Of a DNA stretch of 64,000 nt, positions 47,640-59,623 are shown in pieces. Numbering within the stretch: position 1 is the stretch's first letter; each line of letters begins with the position of its first letter. The notes under the pieces were generated by a model. That model was not told the DNA's origin. It made no database searches and was given only the letters and a program-made list of their open reading frames with translations. The position numbers were made by a program, and so were the translations under genes. This DNA comes from Themeda triandra (lineage: Eukaryota; Streptophyta; Magnoliopsida; Poales; Poaceae), in NCBI GenBank assembly GCA_018135685.1, contig JAENPR010000024.1, forward strand, positions 806,001 through 870,000, read 5' to 3'.

Positions 47640-49157
47640 AATAAAATATTTTCTATAATTAGAAGATGTAAAAATAAAGAAAGAGAGCATCAGCAGGAAT
47701 TCTCTAGAATTGCTTAGGGACTAAGCTAGATCAATCGGACTATAAATATGCCCTAGATGTAATCAGATCAAATCAATAAAGAATAGGGTCTTTCCTATCT
47801 CTCTCCTGCCCCGAGCCGCCGCCGCCCCCGCCCGCACGCGCGCGCCACCAACACGCCGCCGATGCCGCGTCGGCCCTCGCCGTCACTGCCTCCACCTCCT
47901 CTGCCCAATCTACGCCCTCCAAGTTTTACCGGTGCGCCAGACCTCTTATAGCTGGTATCGAACGACCAGATCGATCTTCACGCCACCAACATGTTACATG
48001 TCAGACAACACGGTGATTCTTCAACTCCTGGAGAAGTTCACCAATGAACTCACCACCAAGTTAGATAACATCCAAGGTGATATGAAATCCATGAATGACA
48101 GGATGCACAATTTGGAGAAAGGATCAAGCTACAACGACAAAGCTAGAGATTTTGAGAAAGACAAAGAAAGAATTGCAACAACTTTGGAGATTGCAACTAG
48201 ACAGATCATGTTTGAGGTAGACCGCGCATACATCAAGATGCAAGTCGATCAATCTCAATCCACCAATATGCCAGAGATCGCGGCCAAAGTGGAAAACAAA
48301 CTCTTCTGCACTGAAGAGATTAAATCAGAAAACAACGGTAACTCTTCTGGCCTGGAAATCAAAACTCACAAATTATTTTTCCCAATATATGATGACAATA
48401 AGGATCCCCTGCCATGGCTCAGTCGGTGTGAGCAATTCTTCAGAGGACAGAAAACACCAGAACATGAAAAAACATGGTATACATCTTATCACCTTACTGG
48501 TCCAACACAACAATAGTATTTGTGTGTCTCACAGGATCAAGAGGTGACAGATTGGAACTACTTTTTTTTTCCAAAAGAGTAAATGAGAGATTTGAACCGT
48601 CAACCAGACACAATCCGTTGGGCAAATTGGCCTCATTAAGAAAGACATGAACTATGGATGACTATACTGAGCGCTTCTTAGCACATGTAGCAAGAGCAGG
48701 CAACTTGGGAGAGCAATAACAAGTCAATATCTATACGGTAGGACCGTTAGAACCCTTAAAAATCCAAGAATCCCCATCAAACTCTAGGGTTTGTAACTGT
48801 GTAGTTCCAGAATTACAATTCTTTGATATACCCGTATTTCAATGGAGACTGTTAGGTTGAACATCCACCTAGAATAAGAGTTTCACTCACTCAGAACCCA
48901 GTAAGTAACACATCATTTGCATTTGAATTTTCTATTTTTTCCCCTATAACTATGCACCAGCTTTAATCAGGTCAAATCAATAAAGAATATGGTCTTCCCT
49001 ACCTCTATCTTCTCTCTCTCTTGCCCCAAGCCGCCACCGCCCGCACCCCACATGCGTTCCTCCTGCGTGTTGCCGCCTGCCGCCCATGCCGCCTCCGCCT
49101 CCTCCGCCCAATCTTTGCCCTTTACGTGTCACTGGTGTGTCGGACCTCTTATTGCCC
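47640..49157 (+). mobile_element. Decayed LTR retrotransposon with gag remnant
   Basis: Two similar flanking blocks, 47735-47950 and 48943-49154, share AATCA/GGTCAAATCAATAAAGAAT, a GC-rich middle and CC/GGACCTCTTAT, as the downstream parts of two LTRs would. TGGTATC at 47953 after the left block resembles an initiator-Met primer site. The right LTR may begin TGTTAGG at 48850. The interior is only about 900 bp and codes for gag alone, so pol was deleted. A TATAAATATG motif lies in the left LTR. Confidence 0.6.
47998..48830 (+). pseudogene. Ty3/Gypsy gag remnant
   Basis: The frame is open from an ATG at 48000 to a TAG after TGPTQQ (48514-48516). It contains a coiled-coil-like segment (LLEKFTNELTTKLDNIQGDM) and then DPLPWLSRCEQFFRGQKTPE, matching the retrotransposon gag family (PLPWLxxCEQFFRGQxTPE, then LTGxAQxW). 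After the stop, similarity continues in another phase (KRVNERF, DDYTERFLAHVARAGNLGEQ) with further stops, so the gene is dead. Confidence 0.75.
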
Positions 49158-49372
49158 CCTTGGATCAATATCATTTGACCTAAATTTAAAGTTTCCAAGT
49201 TTGCACACGTATTTTGCACCTGATATGTTGCCAGCTATGATGCAACCCAAATCGTTCCAACTCTCGTAAACATTGCAGTAGATCGCGATTCAGCTGAGCT
49301 GATGATGATTTCTGATGCAAGGGCACAAGGCCGTAGAGTTTGATGATTGAATCTCTACCCCTAATATTTACC

Positions 49373-51359
49373 GAAAGGAATCGTTCACCCGGGCGCTGTA
49401 ACCTCGCCTCCGCGTGAAACTTACCGGGCACTCCCTTGCTCTCGATTGAAAAAGAAACCCGGCTGCCGGCGCTCCCTCGCTCACCCCATCGCCGCAGCAG
49501 CACGGCGCGCCGCCCACCTCCGTCGCGCCGGTGCTCCCTCGCCCCTCAACGGATCCAGCGGCGAGCCCTGCGCCGCGATGCTGAGCCCGGCTTTCGCCCC
49601 CGCCCAGCTCTCCGCTGCCGACGACACTCTCAGCCGCGGCCATGGGCGCCGCCAACGCCGGGCCGAACCGCCGCTCGCCCAACTCACTCAGCCCGGCTTC
49701 CGCCGCCGTCAAGACATCGTGCGGCGTAGTCGGAGCTCCGCGTCTCAGCCGGACCATGGTCGCCGGCCGCGGCCTGCTCAGTCTCGGGGGCCTTGGCCGC
49801 CGCCGATGCTCGTCGCCGTCGTCTCTCGCGCCAACGCTGCCGTCAGCATCACCTCAAGTCGCAGCAGTCTGTGCCCACGCGTCTTGGTGCCGCCGCTGTC
49901 GCACTCCACGAGATTTGTCTTCGTCGATCCCTGGCGGGATCTTCATCGGGCGGCACTTCACCAGCGACGAGCACCCAACAGGTATGCTCACCCTTCCGCG
50001 GCTGGCAGAGTGGCGTCCCGGCGGAAGCGCCCTGTCCAATCCCCGTGCGAACGGCGTCGTTTCTTCTTGTTATCACTTGCTCTTTATCTCTTGGAAATCA
50101 TCTGAAAAGGGTATGTTTAATCCGTGGTGGCTTTGCTTTTTATGTAAAAAGGCATAACAGAGTTCTAGAGACCGAGACGAAATCTTTCAAGATTACTATA
50201 GAGATAAACCATAGTTCAAGACCTGCAATGAGAATAAACTAAATATGAGATCAATCATAAGAACTGAATATGAAGACAGTCGGTACCAGGAAGATGAAAA
50301 CTCAGTTTTCTCTATTGCATCTACAGTTTTCAATTGACTGCAAATTGAATTGAATTGAATATCAGGCCACACACTTCATTTTATTTTGGAAAAGACAATA
50401 TATGTTTTAATTGAAATCATAATTGCTGCACACTTTATTAGTCTGTACTGTGTACATGTATAACTTTCAACTGCAAATGTTAGCATATCAAGTATTTATA
50501 TGCAAATCTAACTGAAACTTGTGAAAGAATAAATACATCTTCCATTTATGCTGGACAGGCCGCAGTGATAGGATTGGTAACGGGTGGTCGGAGTATATGC
50601 AGTGAAGCAATCAGGTGCACTGCCAGGTTAGCTTCGCTCTTTTCTTCTTTCCTATTCTCAATGTCTGACTATAATAATCTTGTCAACAGTGTTGGCATAT
50701 TTGCTGAAGCTACCACTTGATCTATTTATTAATTTGCACCCAACTAATGGTCATTTCTTATGAGATTTAGTAATTATAGGAGTTACTCTTTTTGCTAGAC
50801 TTAGTTCAGCAACCTGGCACATGGTTTCTATTTTTTATCAGGAGGGAGTAAGCAAAACATGCAGACATACTGAATTTTTATTGACAAAGAATGATACATC
50901 CTTTCTTCTTGACAAAGAATGATCCATCCATTTAGAGATAACTAGACTGAATTTTTAGAATGAGGCTGAAGGATCATTGGACTGCATTGTGTTATACTGA
51001 TCCTCAGTGGACATTGTTAGTTAAATCAAAAGGCATTTTTTCTTTGCAAGTACCTGAGTGGATTCTTGCTTAGACTAGATGGAATTTATGACATTAATTA
51101 GATTAAACTCTTTGAGTTGTTGGTTGTTAATGCAATACAGAGTCGGCCCTGTTACAATCATGCTAAGCAAGGACCATAGGTGGATGCTTGTTTCTTAATG
51201 TTAGATACATGATGGTAGCTTTATAACTAGCTTAAGTATGAAAGATTGTATTTTGGTATGTTGTTTTTCATAGATAACTGAAACTGTATTATTCAGATTG
51301 TACATGGAATTGGAAGTCGACGGTGCTGCACTTGGACATGATATGCTGCTGATACTGAA
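49373..51359 (+). other. Candidate plus-strand transcription unit, coding status unclear
   Basis: A GC-rich block at 49380-49981 ends at CAACAG|GTATGC, a strong donor. Candidate downstream exons follow good acceptors: 50562-50628 (CTGGACAG ... GCCAG|GTTAGC) and 51299-51359 (TTATTCAG ... CTGAAG|GTTATA). Exons 2 and 3 join openly (AAVIGLVTGG... then LYMELEVDGAALGHD), but no ATG-led frame in the first block enters that frame. The alternatives are a long non-coding RNA, a different first exon, or a decayed gene with an organelle-targeting-like N-terminus (frame 49642-49981). Confidence 0.35.
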
Positions 51360-52944
51360 GGTTATATTCAGAGTTCCCTTTCTCCGTGGCTGAGGATGTG
51401 GTATAGTATTTCTTTTATCCCAATGAACCTCTTCTGCTGGCTGCAAATCATCGCCCTCTTGGTGTTGATGCACTGTTGCTATTTTATGAATGGGAGAAGG
51501 CAGTAAGGGGCATAAGAATTTAGAATGAGGGCAAGTTTCTTATCTTCTTTTTTTTGGGGGGCGGGGGAGGGACCGGAGTTTCATATGTGAGATATAACAA
51601 AATTACAATCATCGTTTATGATGCCTTCTATGCTCGGTGCTCCGTGGGGTTATAAGCCACTCCGTCACCTGGTGATCTTGGGACACCATATGAGCAAGCA
51701 CATGCGCTAATTTATTACAAACCCGATTAATGAAACTGAAACGAAAATCTTCGAAACTCCGGCTTTAGGTGTTGAATTGAAGCACCTTTTCACATAGTAA
51801 CAGATCGAGATCTATTTTGAGGACTTACATTCGCAATTGCCCAGAAACTTAACATGTCCCAGACCTATTGTTTTCCTTTAATTTGCAAACAAAGAAGTGC
51901 CACAAGTTTCAGGGCAAACATATTCACTATTACATAAGATAAAGATAAAGTGAAGACTTTTTTGTTTGGAGAGTTATCTTTAATACTATCAGTTGCTTTT
52001 CTTTTCCTGCATTGTGGAAAGACATGCACATTTCATCTATTCTGGCTCTCAGATGTGTTATTAACTCAATGAGACTAAAATAGTCACTAACCCTGTAATT
52101 TCATCTCAGATATATACATGACATGTTTAAGCTGTGATTCCAATTTCATGTCAATCGAAATTGGATTTATTTTGTTGATTTTGTCAAATAGATCGAGCTG
52201 CAGTGTGTTTTCTCTTTCAGTACTTCAGTTTCCAGTAGCAGCTCGTGTGCAGCTCGTGTCTCTCTGTTTTGTTTTTCAGTGTGTGGCAGCCTAGCAGCAG
52301 CTGAACTCTCCTTTCATTTCCAAACTAGAGTTTTACTGGTTATCGTGAGTTTTGTTCAATGTTAATGTATATATAAGTTATAAATATAGTTTAACCTGTA
52401 GTTTATAACATCTAAGGAACCTATATAATTGCAAATCGATGGTGTTTCTGTCGATACTGAGCAAATGCGTTTTCCAGGGTGAACCTTTGGGCCATAAGAT
52501 GCACATGAGATTAATTTCCGTGGGGGTTATGGTTAGATTGATGTCACCTGATGAAAATTTATGGTACTAAGTCATGATTCATATGTCTGTAGTTAACACT
52601 TTTGCTTACTTGTGGAACATAACTATATAGGTGGTTTGGAATAATGGGCAACTCTGTAATAAAAAATGCTTCCTTTGGTCAATAATTCATTTATATAATG
52701 CTACTAATTGTACTTTTTGGTTTTGTATTTGACTATATGCATAGGATGGCCACAGAATACGAAATGACTTCGTCATCAAACTATTGACCTACAAAGGAAA
52801 TTCAAGAAAAATGTTAATTCCTAAAGAAGTGCAAGCCTATCTTTCACGTGTCGTAAACATGGAGTGATAATATAGGTTCTTACATTATGAACAATATGAC
52901 ATTGATGTTTTAGTTTCACAATCAAATTTAGAGTTGTATTTTAA
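51360..52944. other. No supported gene
   Basis: AT-rich with short frames. A G-rich run at about 51552-51570 and CAGCAGCTCGTGTGCAGCTC near 52238 are the only notable textures. Confidence 0.35.
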
Positions 52945-53609
52945 GAGCATCTCCAACAGTTTGCCAAAACCACTTGCCATCCTATTAAATTTGGCAAAAA
53001 CAAGAAAATTTGTTCTCCAACAGTTTGCCAAAGCACTTGGCATAATTTGACAACTTGCCATTTATCCTCCTCCCACGCGCATATTTGCGCGCTGGGCTTC
53101 ACTTGCCAAATGCCGGCAGCCGCAAGCAGGTCCGTCATTCGTGCAGTGCAGTACTAGTTGTGGCTGTGTCTCCCGTCCTTTCGTGCAGTGCAGTACTAGA
53201 CTCAGTGTGGCTGTGGCAGCAGAGTATGCGTCGCACTGAAGCACGCACCATCACGTCACGTCGCGCCCACTGTAGCTGACATCGCTGCCACTCGGGCGTT
53301 CCGTCCTAACCGTGACGACTGCGTCGTGCAGATTAAAAAGCAAAGTGAAAGAGGCATCCTGCCATCATGTGTACGAGTACTGCCATCATGTGTACTGATC
53401 AGTGCATGCACATCATAGTCTGGCTTGCATACACATTTTGGTCAGAGGTGACACTGAGCGGCCTGATGTGCACCTATTTTTTTTAATTTTACCAAATTGA
53501 AATGGCAAACTGTTGGAGAGACATCTTTTTTTCACTTGCCATATCATTTAGCAACTTGCCAAATCACAAGATTTGACAAATGATTTTTACCAAACTCTTT
53601 GAGATGCTC
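52945..53609. mobile_element. PIF/Harbinger-like element with TAA target duplication
   Basis: The termini GAGCATCTCCAACAGTTTGC and inverted GAGCATCTCAAAGAGTTTGG lie between TAA trinucleotides (52942-52944 and 53610-53612). The 665-bp body has a GC-rich centre containing a direct repeat of TCGTGCAGTGCAGTACTAG, about 48 bp apart (near 53131 and 53180). There is no transposase; it is non-autonomous. Confidence 0.88.
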
Positions 53610-53998
53610 TAAGTATCTATTTTGTAATACCATATTTATGTTTGAATCATCACGATTGCAGTATATGTTCTTACATTATGGACAATTGAAGTTGTTGTAC
53701 GCACGGGTATTTACCTAGTTAAAAAAAAAAGCAAATGTAGCAGCCAGCGATTCTGACTATAGTCCCGTGGAACTCGAGTCAAACTCGAGCTTTATATACT
53801 TCACACCAAAGAAAATATACGTACGGGACTACGGGATAGTACTACGAGTCGATTTCGATTACGGGTACCAATCCAATCCATAATAGCCGATCAATCGCTA
53901 TTACTCCGCCTGGGCGTCTGGCGAAATAAACGAGTCAGTAGAGAGATTACTCCGGCCGGCTCGCCGTCGACGTTCACCTGTAATCCTGCTAGCTGTTA

Positions 53999-54716
53999 GA
54001 GCATCTTCAACAACTTGGTAAAAACCATTTGGTATATTTTGAGTTTTAGCAAGTTGCTATTTTATTTAGCAAGTGAAAAACAGACCTCTCTCTAATAATT
54101 TGCTATTCCAACTTGGTAAAATAAAAAATGGCCCACCTAATACCGGTCCATTCCAACTCAGCGTGACTTTTCCCCTACTCAATCGCACTCTTACCATCCT
54201 TCCCGTACGTCGCCGCACGACTCTTCTGTTCGCGAAGCAGACGCCGAGCCGCCGCCACTTCTCCATCGAAGCTTCCCCATCGATGAGAAGCTGCGGTGCT
54301 GTTCTGGTTGCTGTCAGGTGCTGCATGATATGCCGGCCATCACCATCATCATTGTCCGGCAACAACACCATGCTAATTTTGGTAACAGTAGCATGCACAG
54401 GAGAGGGACTTGGTGACCACATTCACGGCAACAACACCATGCTAATTTTGGCAACAGTAGCATGCACGGGAGAGGGACTTGGTGGACGCGGGAGAAGCAT
54501 GCACGGGACTTGGCACGTGGGAGGGAATTGCGGGCGTGGGAGGGAGCTGTCGAGGCCGAAAAATGCGATACAAAGTTCACACCGCGCGCGGGGACTCCGT
54601 TTACCAAGTTGGGAAATATACCAAGTGGATTTACCAAGTTGTTGGAGAGGTGTTTTTGTGTTTTTGTCAAAATAATAAGAATACCAAGTAGATTTGAGGA
54701 GTTGTTGGAGATGCTC
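53999..54716. mobile_element. PIF/Harbinger-like element with internal duplication
   Basis: The termini are GAGCATCTTCAACAACTTGG and inverted GAGCATCTCCAACAACTCC. TTA precedes the left end and TTC follows the right end, so the target duplication is imperfect. A roughly 68-bp unit with GGCAACAACACCATGCTAAT occurs twice at about 54357-54491. The element ends 35 bp before the Tim17-like ATG. Confidence 0.8.
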
Positions 54717-54751
54717 TTCCTTTACGTCGAAGCCAGCCGGCCGATCGATCG

Positions 54752-55193
54752 ATGGGAAGAGACATAGACCTGCCGGGCTATGACGGGTACTGCCCAGACC
54801 CTGTGTACGGCATCACCGACTTCGTGGGCTGCTGCTTCTCGTGCGGATTGGCCGGTGGCTCCGCCTTCCACTTCGTCAAGGGCATCCGGGACTCGGCCAG
54901 CAGTGGTGCCCCCGCCTAGCCGGGGCCGTGCCAACTCGCTCCGCGTCGCCGGCAACTCCGGCGCCTAGTGCACCGCGTTCTCCGCCATCGAGGCCGCCGT
55001 GTCCTCCGCGCGCGGCAGGGAGGTCATGTGGAGTTCCGTCGTCGCCTCCGCCGCCACAGGGGGTCTGCACGGCATCCGCCGGGGTGGCGCTCCCGCCGCT
55101 GCCGCCGGGTGCGCGCTGCTCGGGATTATGGGCATGTTCGCCCTCGCAGGAATGGGTTACGTTGCTAATAATTATGATCCTCGTTTCCTTTGA
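54752..55193 (+). pseudogene. Tim17/Tim22/Tim23-family (PRAT) gene, broken
   Basis: An ATG at 54752 opens a 55-residue frame with PDPVYGITDFVGCC and then GGSAFHFVKGIRDS, matching the first helix of Tim17 (GG.-F-H-F-x-KG). The frame stops at 54917-54919. From about 54915 the match continues one frame over (RANSLRVAG), meets an in-frame TAG at 54966-54968, and runs on through SSVVASAATGGLHGIRRGG and a last hydrophobic segment to TGA at 55191-55193. Tim17 is a subunit of the mitochondrial inner-membrane import translocase (family knowledge). One frameshift and one nonsense codon in a single intronless unit suggest a retrocopy or decayed paralogue. A sequencing error could explain one defect. Confidence 0.75.
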
Positions 55194-55871
55194 CAACAAA
55201 TTATGATCCTCGTTGTGTTCTCAACCAATTTGAGACACTCGCCTCAAAAAAAAAAAAAAATGAGACACGGTCAGTGGGATGATGCATATGCATCCTACTC
55301 CGAGCCTGTGACCACTATCGAGCATTATTAATCTATGATATTACGATGTGCAAAAAGTAGGAGGGAGAGGTGGTGGCAAGCTAGTCCTGATCGATAGCAT
55401 CATGAATATATTCTTCCCTAAAAAACCTATTAGGAGATAAATATAGATAAAATTTTCCTATAAATCTAGTCAAACCTAAAAAAATTGTTGTATAATGCTC
55501 AGAAAAATTGTTGCCATCATCACTGCCTAAGTAGGCTAAAGATAACCGTCAAAGTTTTACCAAAGCAACACTGTGCACATATATTTCATGGCCACTAGAG
55601 CACCTTTTCATGGAAAAATTTTGGGTGTCCATTTATACACCCATATCCACATGAGTCCCCCTATCACATCTGCAAAGTATAGCCGAAAGTTGCTAGACTG
55701 AAGTCCGCGTTTTGGCTATGAATGTAAAACGTAGAAGGGTGATATAATAGCTAAACCTGACAAGTTACTTCCATAATCAGTTCAGGACAACCAGAAACCA
55801 CTGGTAACGTGTAGTGGACTAGTGGCACCGAGTCTTGTGGCTGCAACCACTTGTAGTTCGACAATATGAGA

Positions 55872-55955
55872 TCAAAATACTTGCAGAAGCCAGAAGGTAA
55901 CTAAATCTCTTTTACTCCATCCAAAGGCCGTCTCCTTAAGTGTTCCCATCAAGAA
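55872..55955 (-). CDS. Candidate exon conserved between duplicates (copy B)
   Basis: A TTTCAG acceptor precedes 27 residues reading FLMGTLKETAFGWSKRDLVT and on to TGA. Relative to 29870-29950 it has one extra codon (GAG) and one substitution, with the frame kept. Its upstream partner exon is unknown. Confidence 0.35.
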   Translation of the reverse strand, partial: FLMGTLKETAFGWSKRDLVTFWLLQVF

Positions 55956-57340
55956 CTGAAATGACAACAGCAAAAATATCAGTTTAGATATAGAAGAATT
56001 AATGACTAAAATGAGTAGATGCAGTTCATATTCTTGTATGAAGTTACAATGTTACAACTCGCATATCGCAAGGTTGTTCCATACAATAACAATTGAAATC
56101 CAACGAAGCACTGCATATGACAGAAGCTAACTGATAAAACTCGGTGTGCTACCAATCTTGATTAAAAGATAGTAGTACACAGTGTACACACTGGTTTATA
56201 CATTTGATATTACAAGCTACAGGTTGTTAGAGGATAATCTGTAGATAGATTGAGGTGATAGGTTATAATTAATAAGCTGACAACTCTGTAAACACATACG
56301 CATATAGCATTGTAACTTAACAGACAAATCTGTAGTTCTATATAAACAATACTAAGTCACGACTCTTAAGAGTACTCCAGATATGGTAAATTATAATACT
56401 TTGTAATAATGCCAGCTTGCCTACTCCTACCCCCTAAACAATGTACTCCTATATAATCTGTCTACAAGAATTAGGAATAAATCGACGACCCCACCAATTC
56501 TTTTATCCTACATGGTATGACGAGTTTAGATTTCAGTCCTAGGCCACAAACCCTGAAGCTTTCACTTCTACGTGCACCCCTAGAGAGATCACCCATGAGG
56601 ATATCCGTTGGGCAGCACAGCTCGTACCTAGGGCTGAGCATGCCACTGATTGCATTGATCAACCGCCCAAGAGATTCTCTTTCCAATCGTTGATTGGGCT
56701 TTTCTCTCTCGCCAGTTGATTGATTGTCGTTTTCTTTTGTTTTTTCTGATCTAAGTTTAGATCACGCCGACCGTCCCCAGTCGTTTTTAGCGCCTCTATT
56801 TTTCGACACTAGCACCAACCACACCAAAAGCTTCATCCACTTCTTCCCTTGCACATGGCTGAGTTTGCAGACCTTTTAGGGGACGCCCTTGACTGCTTCT
56901 GCCTCATCGTTTCATAGGCATGATCTTTCTCACCAATTTGTCACCGAAATCACTGACCAGGCAGATGCCTCCGACATGATCTTGGCATCGTCATCTCCAA
57001 TGTCACATACAATCAATCTAACAAAGAGTGTGCATCATCCTTTTCCTAATTGTGTGACCAGGCTGATCAACCGTTTGCATGCACCTCCGTAGGATCCTGT
57101 GAAGTTTGTCTGCGAGCACTGCATGCTTCCTTCCTAAACAATTTGATGCCGCTGCATTGCCTTGCTGTGCTGCAACATCACCCAACCATGATCTTCTCCA
57201 CCAAGAAATCTCCACCACCATCAACTATGTCCTGGACTACGTCGTTGTCACAGTCTTAATCAAGTTGTTCGCATTCTTCACTGGCCAAGATCAACTGGAC
57301 CTACTTGGCTAAGCGCCTAACCGGCCTTCCTATGGCCAAC

Positions 57341-58552
57341 ATGGACCTGTTTGGTTGCCTCACTAGGGCCTCTTAGCCAGATCAGATCTGGCCAGCTGTA
57401 CACCATTAGCCAGGCCAGGGCTGGCCACCCAAATTGGTTGGCCAAGATGGCCAGGCCAAGGTTGTCTGCCAAATCAGCTGGTTACGGATGGACAGACCAG
57501 GTCTAGTTCAGGCCCATGTGGGAGTCTGGCTCATGTCACTCCCCCTTCGCTGATTTTCATGTCACCACTGTGGCAAGCTTCTCAGGCCACAGCTCCGACC
57601 TGCTGTCCCGGCCCTCGACATTGCTGGCATCATGGTCTATATCCATACCTGCACTGCGTGCATGAGGCAGAGCCCATGATGTGGCATGGTCACTGTGGCC
57701 CACGAATGTGGCACCAAGTTGGATCAGCGACGAGGAAGCATAGCATAACAGCTCTGCACAACAGCAAGCAGGACAGTGTGCTTGAGCTGCTCTGGTGTTT
57801 CGCGCTGATCAGATTTGGTGAAGAAGCATGAACAATAAAATTGAGCAACCATCGAAGGTGCTGCTTGGATTGGACCATGATTAACACTATACTCTATCTG
57901 CTAACCCCAACTTCACTTCCTAGATTTCATTGCCTGTGCCGGAAGTTGGAATAGAAGAATTGATGTCCTGGTGCCGGCAGAATCTGCCGCAGCTGAGACA
58001 CCACATTGCCGAGCCTTGCTAAGTCGTGTTCAGTCTCCTGTTGCATACGCTCTTGCATGCAGCAGAACAAATCAAGCTAGAGGACTAAGGAACAGGAAGT
58101 CGAAGAGATGCATGTGTAGCAACGAAGAAGAGACGCGATGTGATGACATAACAATGAGGGACTTTGTCTTCCCCCTTTTTGTTACTCTCCTGGGTGGTCC
58201 TAAAATAACACATTAATATTCTGTTAATTATTCATAAAGCGCCCTACGACATTGGTTTAATTGGTCGTTGTCTAGGTGATTTCTAGAGCAGATCGGTTCA
58301 ATAACGGGAATACAGTTTAATTTAATTTGCATAAGAATTGAAAGGCGACACACCAAACTAAAGAAAGGGTTGCACACACAACAAGCACTCCACACAAACA
58401 TGCTAGCTGGACCAAACCAAAGGGACCCTTCGCACATCAAAACACAACCTCATCACACTGTTACAACCAGGCCAAGTCTGGCCATGGCTAACTTCTAGCT
58501 AGTCTTAGGTTAAGTCCGGGAACCAAACACGCTCACGCTCTTAACACATGAA
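57341..58552. mobile_element. Possible TIR transposon (copy B)
   Basis: The terminal GTTTGGTTGCC and inverted GTTTGGTTCCC bound about 1.2 kb that is shared with 31211-32462. It was therefore present before the segmental duplication. Frames inside do not agree between copies. Confidence 0.4.
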
Positions 58553-59347
58553 TAGGGTAATAACATCTAAAAGCAGCACCTGCTTGGATGTAGTGCCAAT
58601 TCAATCTTCATATGATATAAGCTGGTGACAAAGACAGCATAGCCAACAAATTGGAAACATTTGACCTGATTTGACTAGAGTGACCCATGAGCTTCAAAAG
58701 ACCAATTAGTGATGCAACTAGATAAATCAAATGTAACTCCAGCTAGATATGAAAGACATGGTCAGTTCTAAAAAAAATGTGCTATTGAATCAATCAATCA
58801 ATTCGATGCAAATGTACAATGAGGACTCAGGGTTCAAGACTGCCAAAAGAAAAGAAAAAAAGGAACTAGAGATAAAAATTCATCCGTGTCGGATCTTTAC
58901 CTATAAAATAAGATATCTGCTCTTACAAATCAAACAAAGAAAATAGATAGAGGGAACCATTTCACTCCTTCAAAAATAAGTGTACCTTATCTTTTCTCAA
59001 GAAAATATCATGGTGCATGTTCATACGATAAAAACAGAAAAAAGAAGACAACATATTGGCAGGCCATGAGTCCCTCGTACTTAATAAAGCTTTTATCCTG
59101 GGTCAATGGCTATACATGAAGAAACTTTTAGTACCATCATGGCTCTAAAAAGGTACAGCACCTGTCATCTACAAATTAATATGCACCTGTTAATAATTAA
59201 CTTCACAAGGACTTCTTTATTTCATGGCCCAATATGAACAAACACAGCCAAAACTAAGGAAAAAAAAAATACTGCACAACACATGATGATCAATATCCAA
59301 TCAGTACATGGAAACCAGCGCTAATGTTTTACACACCAAATCAGCTA

Positions 59348-59473
59348 ATCCATCCGATCCAAATTATAAGACTTTTTGGCTTTTCTAGATACATAGCGAT
59401 CTAGACATAGTGTATGTCTAAGTGCATAGCAAAAGTGCATAACATTTTATGATTTGGAATGGAGGGAGCAGTA
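59348..59473. mobile_element. Stowaway-like MITE (copy B)
   Basis: It begins CATCCGATCCAAATTATAAG and ends GGAATGGAGGGAGCAG between TA dinucleotides. It is orthologous in position to 33201-33336. Confidence 0.8.
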
Positions 59474-59623
59474 TTTAACTGCTATAATCAGTAGCAGACG
59501 AACTTTTTGTTAATATCTGGAATGAAGAATTAATACTGAAGTCAAGACAACGATCAACTATAGATAAAGACAACTTCTTAAGGCAACTATATTATGATAA
59601 TGCTAACTCATGACTCTGCATAT

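Noticed and set aside
51552..51570. G-rich run as a possible G-quadruplex
   Set aside because: It is one short run, mostly a single G tract, with too few separated tracts to support a call.
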